Positions 49,699 through 57,664 of a stretch of DNA of 57,664 bases are shown here, in pieces (position 1 is the stretch's first letter; each line of letters starts with the position of its first letter). A model generated the notes under the pieces. The model was not told the DNA's origin, made no database searches, and saw only the letters and a program-made list of their open reading frames with translations. The stretch is taken from assembly GCF_013340935.1 (NCBI RefSeq), contig NZ_WHOS01000046.1, positions 1-57,664 on the forward strand. The letters are read 5' to 3'. Both the position numbers and the translations under genes were made by a program. Source of the stretch: Azospirillum melinis (GTDB taxonomy: Bacteria; Pseudomonadota; Alphaproteobacteria; Azospirillales; Azospirillaceae).

Positions 49699-51111
49699 TC
49701 AACCAACCCTCCCCGCCGCCAAACGCCCCAATATCGCCGCATGGCTGCGGATACCGTTGCGCAGGCATTTCAGCTCGAACTTCTCGTTGGGCGAATGGAT
49801 GCGGTCGTCGTCCAGCCCGAAGCCGACCAGGATGGTGTCCAGCCCCAGATGCTCGCGGAACCAGCCGACGATGGGGATCGACCCGCCGCCGCCGATCAGC
49901 ACGCCGTCGCGCCCCGTCGCCTCCTTCAACCCGCCGCGCACCGCCTGCATCCACGGCGTGTCGGTCGGCACCTCGATGCCGGGCGACGCGCTGAAGCTGC
50001 GGAAGCCGACCGTGCAGTCCGCCGGCAGCCGCCCCTCGAAGAAGCGCCGGATCGACGCCTCGACCGCCGCCGGGTCCTGGCCCGGCACCAGACGGCAGCT
50101 CAGCTTGCAGGACGCCTTGGCAGGGATGACCGTCTTCGACCCCTCGCCGGTGTAGCCGCCCCAGATGCCGTTGATGTCGCAGGTCGGCCGGGTCCAGATG
50201 CGCTCCAGCAGCGTCCGCCCCGCCTCGCCATGGCTGCGGGTCAGGCCGAGCGCCGCCAGGAACTGCGCCTCGTCCAGCGGCAGGCCGCGGATCTGCTCCC
50301 GCAGCTCGTCCGGCAGCTCGCGCACGCCGTCATAGAAACCGTCGAAGCGCACCCGCCCGTCGGCATCGTGGATCTGGCCCAGGATGCCGCTCAGCACGTT
50401 GAGCGGGTTGGGCACCGCGCCGCCGAACAGGCCGGAATGCAGGTCGTGGCTCGGTCCGGTGACGGTGGCCTCCAGATAGAGCAGTCCGCGCAGCCGGGTG
50501 GTGATCGCCGGGGTGTCGGCGTCCCAGGCGTTGGTGTCCGTCACCAGACAGAAGTCGGCGCGCAGTTCCTCGGCATGCTCCGCCAGGAAGCGCGGCAGCG
50601 ATGGGCTGCCGGTCTCCTCCTCGCCCTCCAGCAGCACGGTGGCGCGGATCGGGAGGGAGCCGTGGACGGCGTGCCAGGCCTCGAACGCCTCCATGAAGGT
50701 CATGGTCTGGCCCTTGTCGTCAGCGGCCCCGCGGGCGACGACGCGGCGGCCCCGCTCGGCCTCGACGATCACCGGATCGAAGGGCGGGCTGGTCCACAGC
50801 TCCATCGGGTCGGCGGGCTGCACGTCGTAATGGCCGTAATAGAGCACATGCGGCGTCTCCACCCCCTCCGGCCCTGGCCCTGGCCCCGGATGATGGGCGA
50901 CCAGGATCGGGTGGCCGGGAGTGTCGTGCAGGGTGACGGTGAAGCCCATCGCCCTCAGCCGGTCGGCGCACCAGCGGGCCGCCCGGCGGACCTCGCCGGC
51001 GAAGGCAGGGTCGGTGCTGACCGAGGGAATGCGCAGCAGCTCGCACAGCCGGCCGACCGACTCCTCGAAGGAGGAGTCGACCTTCCGCAGAACGGCATCG
51101 ACAGGAAGCAT
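49699..51111 (-). CDS. M20-family dipeptidase/metallopeptidase
   Basis: Zinc-dependent dipeptidase of about 470 aa. Metal-ligand regions are visible: VLYYGHYDVQPADPMELWTS (His/Asp), RGAADDKGQTMTFMEAFEAW (bridging Asp), LEGEEETGSPSLPRFLAEHA (Glu-Glu), CLVTDTNAWDADTPAITTRL, and GGSIPIVGWFREHLGL. A lid domain sits between. The ATG at 51111 has GAGGG upstream; an upstream in-frame ATG at 51141 is less likely. It starts 30 bp after the ParA-like gene ends, same strand, so they may share a transcript. Confidence 0.92.
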   Translation of the reverse strand: MLPVDAVLRKVDSSFEESVGRLCELLRIPSVSTDPAFAGEVRRAARWCADRLRAMGFTVTLHDTPGHPILVAHHPGPGPGPEGVETPHVLYYGHYDVQPADPMELWTSPPFDPVIVEAERGRRVVARGAADDKGQTMTFMEAFEAWHAVHGSLPIRATVLLEGEEETGSPSLPRFLAEHAEELRADFCLVTDTNAWDADTPAITTRLRGLLYLEATVTGPSHDLHSGLFGGAVPNPLNVLSGILGQIHDADGRVRFDGFYDGVRELPDELREQIRGLPLDEAQFLAALGLTRSHGEAGRTLLERIWTRPTCDINGIWGGYTGEGSKTVIPAKASCKLSCRLVPGQDPAAVEASIRRFFEGRLPADCTVGFRSFSASPGIEVPTDTPWMQAVRGGLKEATGRDGVLIGGGGSIPIVGWFREHLGLDTILVGFGLDDDRIHSPNEKFELKCLRNGIRSHAAILGRLAAGRVG

Positions 51112-51141
51112 GATGGCCCTCGCTTTGATTGTTGGCTCCAC

Positions 51142-52236
51142 CTATCCCCCAAGCCCCAACAGCCTGCCCAGGATCGGCTGCCCCACGGCAGCCCCCAGCG
51201 CGAAGCCGCCGGCCAGCCCGATCACCAGCCCGACGATACCGGCACCCATCCCGCCGCGGCCGGAGGACTGCGCACGCTCCGCCTGCCGCCCGCCATTGCC
51301 CGCGTTACCGCCGGGCTCGTCGCCCTCGTCGATGGAGGAGGCGCGCCGCGCGCTGTAGGAGGTGTCGGTCGCCTCGTGCCAGGAGCGGATGCGCTCCAGC
51401 GCCGGCTTCAACTGGGATTCGTCGGGGGCCGTACCGCGGCCATGGACGATCTCCCAAGCCAGGGCGGCGAAGCGGCTGGTCGTCCGCCCTTCCGGCGTGA
51501 AGATCGCGGCTGGCATACGGCGGTATGTCGCCTTCACCACATCCACGTCATAGGGGAAGGCGGTGCGGAACATCTGTTCGGGGAACTCGTTGCGCAGCTG
51601 CGTCAGCGATTCGCGCCCGACCTCGTCGTTGGTGATCGACAGCATCAGGATGCCGGCCAGCGACAGGCTGGGGTTCAGCCCGTTCTGGATATGCTCCACC
51701 ACCTGCAAAGTCCGCCGCAGCCCGTCCAGCGCATAGCGGCCGGGGAAGACCGGCACGATCAGCCGGTCCGACGCCGCAAGCGCACCGGCCGCCAGATGGC
51801 CCAGCGCCGGCGGGCAGTCGATGACGACATAGTCCGGCGGGTTGCGCGAGAAATGCAAAGCCTTGCGCAGGCCCCGCTGCGAGCCGCCGCGGCTGTCCAG
51901 CGCATGCTCCAGCGAGTAGAGCTTGCGCGCGCCGACGATCATCGACAGCCCGTCGAAAGCGGTCGGGGTGATGGCGTCCTCGACGAAGGTTTCCTTGCGC
52001 AGCAGGTCGTTGATGCCGACCTTGGCCTTGTCGCGCAGCAGGAAATTGCTGGTGGCGCTGCTCTGCGGGTCGAAATCGATCAGCACGACGCTCTTGCCCA
52101 GCGCCGCCAACGCAAGCGCGAGGTTCACCGACGTGGTCGTTTTGCCGACGCCGCCCTTCTGGTTGTAGACCGACAGGATGGTCGGCTGGCGTGTCTCCGG
52201 CGTGTCGAAGACGTCATCGTGGCTGGTCATGTCCAT
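51142..52236 (-). CDS. ParA-family ATPase with hydrophobic C-terminal tail
   Basis: A 364-aa protein. Residues about 18-260 are a ParA/Soj ATPase with deviant Walker A (ILSVYNQKGGVGKTTTSVNL, about residues 27-34), VVLIDFDPQSSATSNFLL and DYVVIDCPPALGHLAAGALA. An extension follows: a charged linker, then a Gly-rich hydrophobic stretch (GMGAGIVGLVIGLAGGFALG, AAVGQPILGRLLGL) that could be a membrane anchor. Such a tail is not typical of ParA. No ParB or parS is seen, so it is an orphan that may position something at the membrane. Start ATG 52236 (or 52230). Confidence 0.85.
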   Translation of the reverse strand: MDMTSHDDVFDTPETRQPTILSVYNQKGGVGKTTTSVNLALALAALGKSVVLIDFDPQSSATSNFLLRDKAKVGINDLLRKETFVEDAITPTAFDGLSMIVGARKLYSLEHALDSRGGSQRGLRKALHFSRNPPDYVVIDCPPALGHLAAGALAASDRLIVPVFPGRYALDGLRRTLQVVEHIQNGLNPSLSLAGILMLSITNDEVGRESLTQLRNEFPEQMFRTAFPYDVDVVKATYRRMPAAIFTPEGRTTSRFAALAWEIVHGRGTAPDESQLKPALERIRSWHEATDTSYSARRASSIDEGDEPGGNAGNGGRQAERAQSSGRGGMGAGIVGLVIGLAGGFALGAAVGQPILGRLLGLGG

Positions 52237-52488
52237 TCCGCTTCGCCGTTTCTGCGGCAATCCCCCGCGCAACCCGGCCCCGTTTCCGGTCCGGGCCGTG
52301 CGGGCGCACTATAAGCGGTGGGGTTTCAACTCTCCACACACCTTTGGGGACAGGTTGGCCGAGCGCTGGAACGGCGCCGCACACACCCTTGCCGCATTCC
52401 TGCACAACCGATGCGCAAAGTTTCGGGTCGATCCGCGTGGCCGCTCAGGTCCACATGGTGACAAACAATCCTGAGGGAGGACAATAGG

Positions 52489-53988
<1,500 letters not shown>

Positions 53989-54002
53989 TGGGTCCTTAGC
54001 CT

Positions 54003-54151
54003 CCCTCTCCCGCCCCGGGAGAGGGAAGGGGCCTATGCGCAGCATGGGAAGGGTGAGGGGGACGACAAGGATCGTTGTGCTTATCCTTGGATCACCCCTC
54101 ACCCTCCCCACCTTACGGTGGGTCCCCTCCCTCTCCCGGGGCGGGAGAGGG
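54003..54151. repeat. Inverted-repeat (REP/MITE-like) element
   Basis: CCCTCTCCCGCCCCGGGAGAGGG (54003-54025, itself a hairpin) is mirrored by CCCTCTCCCGGGGCGGGAGAGGG (54129-54151). Inside, GGGTGAGGGG (54051-54060) is mirrored by CCCCTCACCC (54095-54104). The 149-bp unit folds end to end, codes for nothing and lies in an operon between mmsA and the acyl-CoA dehydrogenase. Partial relatives lie at 48348-48455 and 19729-19750. Confidence 0.8.
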
Positions 54152-54169
54152 CCTTGATTGAGGTGACGC

Positions 54170-55315
54170 ATGTCCTTTGAACTGACCGAAGACCAGGTCG
54201 CCATCCGCGACATGGCGTTGTCCTTCGCCCGCGACGAGCTGGCGCCCAACGCCGTCGAGTGGGACCAGAAGAAGCATTTCCCCGTCGATACGCTCCGCGC
54301 CGCCGGCGAACTCGGCATGGGCGGCATCTATGTGTCGGAGGACCATGGCGGGTCGGCGCTCAGCCGCTTCGACGCCGTGGTGATCTTCGAGGCGCTGAGC
54401 CAGGGCTGCCCGACCATCGCCTCCTATATCTCCATCCACAACATGGTGGCGGGGATGGTGGACAATTTCGGCAGCGCCGAGCAGAAGGCTCATTGGCTGC
54501 CCAAGCTCTGCACCATGGAATGGCTCGCCAGCTATTGCCTGACCGAGGCCAACGCCGGTTCCGACGCCGCCGCGCTGCGGACCAGGGCGGTGCGCGACGG
54601 CGACTCTTACGTCCTCAACGGCGCCAAGCAGTTCATTTCCGGCGCCGGCAGCTCCTACCTCTACCTCATCATGGCCCGCACCGGCGAGGACGGCCCCGGC
54701 GGCATCAGCGCCTTCCTGGTGCCCAGGGACACGCCCGGCCTCTCCTTCGGCGCCAACGAGCACAAGATGGGCTGGAACGCCCAGCCGACCCGCGCCGTCA
54801 TCCTGGAAGACGCCCGCATCCCCGCCTCTGCCCTGCTGGGTCAGGAAGGAATGGGCTTCAAGTTCGCCATGAAGGGGCTGGACGGCGGCCGCATCAACAT
54901 CGCCGCCTGCTCCATCGGCGGCGCCCAGGCGGCGCTGGACAAGGCGCTGACCTACATGAGCGAGCGCAAGGCCTTCGGCCAGACGCTCGACCGCTTCCAG
55001 GCGCTGCAATTCCGCATCGCCGACATGGCGACCGAGCTTGAGGCCGCCCGCACCTTCGTCCACCGCGCCGCCTCAGCGCTGGATGCTGGCGCCAAGGACG
55101 CCACACGCCTGTGTGCGATGGCGAAGCGCTTCGCCACCGACACCGGCTTCGAGGTGGCGAACAACGCGCTCCAGCTGTTCGGCGGCTACGGCTATCTGGC
55201 CGACTATGGGGTGGAAAAGATCGTCCGCGACCTGCGGGTCCACCAGATCCTGGAAGGCACCAACGAGATCATGCGCCTGATCGTCTCGCGCAGCGAGATC
55301 GGGCGGATGGCGTAA
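54170..55315 (+). CDS. Acyl-CoA dehydrogenase, probably isobutyryl-CoA dehydrogenase
   Basis: FAD enzyme of 381 aa that would oxidise isobutyryl-CoA to methacrylyl-CoA in valine breakdown. MSFELTEDQVAIRDMALSFA, then AISVSEDHGGSALSR-like flavin contacts (IYVSEDHGGSALSRFDAV), ASYCLTEANAGSDAAALRTR, FISGAGSSYLYLIMARTGED, and the catalytic Glu in HQILEGTNEIMRLIVSR (about E362). It sits between mmsA and mmsB with short gaps. Short/branched-chain specificity is inferred from context. Confidence 0.92.
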   Translation: MSFELTEDQVAIRDMALSFARDELAPNAVEWDQKKHFPVDTLRAAGELGMGGIYVSEDHGGSALSRFDAVVIFEALSQGCPTIASYISIHNMVAGMVDNFGSAEQKAHWLPKLCTMEWLASYCLTEANAGSDAAALRTRAVRDGDSYVLNGAKQFISGAGSSYLYLIMARTGEDGPGGISAFLVPRDTPGLSFGANEHKMGWNAQPTRAVILEDARIPASALLGQEGMGFKFAMKGLDGGRINIAACSIGGAQAALDKALTYMSERKAFGQTLDRFQALQFRIADMATELEAARTFVHRAASALDAGAKDATRLCAMAKRFATDTGFEVANNALQLFGGYGYLADYGVEKIVRDLRVHQILEGTNEIMRLIVSRSEIGRMA

Positions 55316-55365
55316 AAACGAACAAACCAAACCCCATAAAAACCAAAGCAACGGGAGACGCGACG

Positions 55366-56247
55366 ATGGCGGTGATCGGTTTCATCGGATTGGGCAACAT
55401 GGGCGGCCCGATGGCCGCGAACCTCGTGAAGGCGGGGCATCAGGTGGTTGGCTACGACCTCGTACCCGCAGCCGTCGAGGCGGCCAAGGCGGCCGGCGTC
55501 ACCATCGGCGAATCCCCCGCCGCCATCGCCGCGGCGGCCGACGTGGTCATCACCATGCTGCCGGGCGGCAAACATGTGCTGGGCGTCTATGGCGACATCA
55601 CGCCGCTGGCCCGGCCGGGCGCGCTGCTGATCGACTGTTCGACCATCGACGTGGACTCCGCCCGCAAGGCGCATGCGCTGGCCGCCGACAAGGGCGCCGC
55701 CTCGCTCGACGCGCCGGTGTCGGGCGGCGTCGGCGGCGCCGCGGCCGGCACGCTGACCTTCATGGCCGGCGGCGAGGCGGACGCCTTCGAGCGCGCCCGT
55801 CCGATCCTGGAGGCCATGGGCAAGAAGATCGTCCATTGCGGCGGCGCCGGTGCCGGTCAGGCGGCGAAGATCTGCAACAACATGATCCTCGGCATCTCGA
55901 TGATCGGCGTCTGCGAGGCCTTCGTGCTGGCGGAAAAGCTCGGCCTGTCGCATCAGGCACTGTTCGACGTGTCCTCGACCTCGTCGGGCCAGTGCTGGTC
56001 GCTGACCAGCTACTGCCCGGTCCCCGGCCCGGTGCCGGCCAGCCCGGCCAACCGCGATTACCAGCCCGGTTTCGCGGCGGCGCTGATGCTGAAGGACCTG
56101 AAGCTGGCCCAGGAAGCGGCACAGGGCGCCGGTGCCCCCACCCCGCTGGGGGCCGCGGCGGCACAGCTCTACGCCATGATGAACGCGCAAGGGCAAGGCG
56201 GCGCCGACTTCTCCGGCATCATCCGCATGCTGCGCGGCGAAGGCTGA
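55366..56247 (+). CDS. mmsB: 3-hydroxyisobutyrate dehydrogenase
   Basis: NAD-dependent dehydrogenase of 293 aa giving methylmalonate semialdehyde, the substrate of MmsA. Rossmann motif VIGFIGLGNMGGPMAANLVK at the N-terminus, the substrate motif SLDAPVSGGVGGAAAGTLTF, and the catalytic Lys in GAGQAAKICNNMILGISM (about K168). The late CWSLTSYCPVPGPVPASPAN stretch is typical of MmsB. The ATG at 55366 has ACGGGAGACGCG upstream; the upstream open frame is not part of it. Confidence 0.95.
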   Translation: MAVIGFIGLGNMGGPMAANLVKAGHQVVGYDLVPAAVEAAKAAGVTIGESPAAIAAAADVVITMLPGGKHVLGVYGDITPLARPGALLIDCSTIDVDSARKAHALAADKGAASLDAPVSGGVGGAAAGTLTFMAGGEADAFERARPILEAMGKKIVHCGGAGAGQAAKICNNMILGISMIGVCEAFVLAEKLGLSHQALFDVSSTSSGQCWSLTSYCPVPGPVPASPANRDYQPGFAAALMLKDLKLAQEAAQGAGAPTPLGAAAAQLYAMMNAQGQGGADFSGIIRMLRGEG

Positions 56248-56275
56248 CCCGCACGGTAAATCAGGCTGCGGGAAA

Positions 56276-57181
56276 TCAAATGGCTGCCGGGGGCAGGAAC
56301 AGCGCCTGCTCCCGCCGCACCAGATCGGCGATATAGTCGGCGGTCATCGAAATCCGCGCCAGCGAGCGCAGATCCTCGTGCACGATCAGCCAGAAGGACC
56401 GGGTGATCGTCACCTCATCCGGCAGCACCGGCACCAGATCCGGCTCGCCGGCCGCGATGAAGGCGGGCAGCATGCACAGGCCGGCGCCGGCCAGCGTCGC
56501 CTTCAGCTGGGCGACGAGGCTGCTGCTCTTGATGCGCGGCGCCGCCTCCCCGATGGTCTCGACATAGTCCAGTTCGGGGGCGAAGATCAGGTCGTCGATA
56601 TAGCCGATGAAGGAATGGCCGCGCAGGTCGGCGCGGCTGAGAATCGGCGCCCGGCTGTCCAGATAGGCGGCGGTGCCGTACAGACCCAGCCGGTAATCGG
56701 TCAGCTTCCGTGCGAACAGCCGTCCTTCCTGCGGGCGCGACAGGCTGATGGCGATGTCGGCCTCGCGCTTCGACAGGCTGAAGACGCGCGGCATGGCGAC
56801 CAGCTGCACCTCCAGCTCCGGATGGCGTTCGCACAAGGCGCCGATCCGCGGCGCCAGGAAGCAGCTGCCGAAGCCGTCCGGCGCCCCGATCCGCACGGCA
56901 CCGGCGAGCGCCAGATCGCCGTCGGCCACCATGCCCTGGGCCAGCAGGGCGGCACTCTCCATCACCTCCGCCGTCTGCTTCAGCCGCTCGCCCTGCGGCG
57001 TCAGGGTGAAGCCGCTGGGCCGCCGTTCGAACAGGGTGACGCGCAGCGCATCCTCCAGCGCGGTGATGCGGCGGCTGACCGTGGTGTGGTCGGCGCGCAG
57101 CCGCTGGGCCGCCGTGGTCAGCGTGCCGGCCCGGGCCACCGCCAGGAAAAAGCGCAGGTCGTTCCAGTTGAAATCGGCCAT
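56276..57181 (-). CDS. LysR-family transcriptional regulator
   Basis: A 301-aa regulator: FNWNDLRFFLAVARAGTLTT, AAQRLRADHTTVSRRITALE as HTH, then an effector domain (GAVRIGAPDGFGSCFLAPRI, READIAISLSRPQEGRLFAR). ATG 57181 begins just before the HTH. It is convergent with mmsB (28 bp between stops). It may respond to a valine catabolite, but its control target cannot be stated from position alone. Upstream (57182-57471) lies a 290-bp gap without a gene. Confidence 0.9.
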   Translation of the reverse strand: MADFNWNDLRFFLAVARAGTLTTAAQRLRADHTTVSRRITALEDALRVTLFERRPSGFTLTPQGERLKQTAEVMESAALLAQGMVADGDLALAGAVRIGAPDGFGSCFLAPRIGALCERHPELEVQLVAMPRVFSLSKREADIAISLSRPQEGRLFARKLTDYRLGLYGTAAYLDSRAPILSRADLRGHSFIGYIDDLIFAPELDYVETIGEAAPRIKSSSLVAQLKATLAGAGLCMLPAFIAAGEPDLVPVLPDEVTITRSFWLIVHEDLRSLARISMTADYIADLVRREQALFLPPAAI

Positions 57182-57471
57182 GTCCGCCGGCGCGCCGTCC
57201 GTTCTTGCAGGGTGAATGAGGGGCCGGACTCTCCCATCAAGCCGCCTGCCTGACAAGAGCGCCAACCCGCCCCTGCGACAACACTGCACACGAGGCCGCA
57301 CCCTGGCCCTCTCCCTGGCCCTGCCCCGAACGTTGGTGGATGGCCGAAAGAGCCTGATCCGAAGGGGTACCGCATCTTCCGGGGCAGCGCCCCCATTTCG
57401 CGCGGACGAACAGGCGCCCTGTTGCGTTTATCTGTTAAGCGACGCGGATGCGACGGCCAAGAGGATGCAGG

Positions 57472-57664
57472 ATGCCGGGCGAAGGCCGGACGGTGAGGGG
57501 CAGCGGAGCGGTGATGGCGGCGGCACTTGCGGCCCTGCTCGTCATGCCTGCCGCAGGCCCGGCTGCCCGTCAGCTGGACGCCAAGCGCCGATCCCCGCAT
57601 CGCCGGCTACCGCGCCGACGTGATGACGCCGGGCGGCAAATGGCGGGAATGGAAGGTCACCCGC
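57472..57664 (+). pseudogene. Partial exported-protein frame, apparent frameshift, cut by window
   Basis: From the ATG at 57472 a signal-peptide-like start runs (GAVMAAALAALLVMPAAGPA). The continuing frame soon loses sense (RRSPHRRLPRRRDD), while the +1 frame from 57563 reads LPVSWTPSADPRIAGY then RADVMTPGGKWREWKVTR, which looks like a genuine fibronectin-III-like strand pattern. One extra base near 57567 would explain this. Either a frameshift, a sequencing error, or a different start outside view. Confidence 0.4.

Overview
The window is GC-rich, densely coded DNA from an alphaproteobacterium, most likely Azospirillum or a close Rhodospirillales relative. This is inferred from the rluD-rpoH neighbourhood, a DUF6476-like protein, DUF1127, tandem RND pumps, an MCP and Fur-type iron control. 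It reads as a chromosome-like replicon: tRNA genes, rpoH and rluD are present, with no integrase, transposase or CRISPR array. The left edge cuts an MscS-type channel gene. The right edge cuts a small exported-protein frame that looks frameshifted.

Layout: 1-6.3 kb, an MscS channel, then a LysR regulator divergent from an omega-amino-acid aminotransferase and a first mmsA-type dehydrogenase (beta-alanine or related catabolism). 6.3-8.2 kb, a TetR repressor divergent from a TetX-like FAD monooxygenase, with two 15-bp operators between them. 8.2-11.8 kb, a Fur-type promoter driving a TonB receptor, a PepSY reductase-like protein and a tiny membrane protein. 12.0-21.3 kb, a six-gene run mdtA-mdtB-mdtC-like, ECF sigma, anti-sigma-like and CnrX/ZraP-like sensor. 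21.3-25.6 kb, a DnaA-box cluster ahead of a small ribbon-helix-helix gene, then trxC, an MCP with an AT-rich upstream palindrome array, and an SDR.

25.7-31.8 kb, a THUMP/RlmL-type RNA methylase, an AT-rich islet coding a PIN-like protein, three tRNA-Glu genes, threonine aldolase, a DUF6476-like protein, rluD and rpoH. 31.9-40 kb, small enzymes and stress genes: a GNAT, a MarR-GNAT fusion, a gamma-glutamylcyclotransferase-like protein, VOC, PhzF, threonine dehydratase, a GNAT, DUF1127, DedA, HtpX and a DUF892 ferritin-like protein. 40-46.5 kb, two LysR regulators with aldo/keto reductases and an MFS exporter, rich in short repeats. 46.5-52.3 kb, a phosphate transporter, an old-yellow-enzyme, an M20 peptidase and an orphan ParA with a hydrophobic tail. 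52.5-57.2 kb, a distal valine operon (mmsA, acyl-CoA dehydrogenase, mmsB) and a LysR gene.

The most unusual points are the AT-rich PIN-like islet beside the tRNA-Glu cluster, the DnaA-box cluster before the RHH gene, the ECF/anti-sigma/metal-sensor module fused to an RND operon, the membrane-tailed ParA, a perfect 19-bp inverted repeat between an MFS and a LysR gene, and short tandem repeats that sit on the stop codons of three genes within 4.5 kb. Function calls are from protein motifs read by eye; no database search was run.
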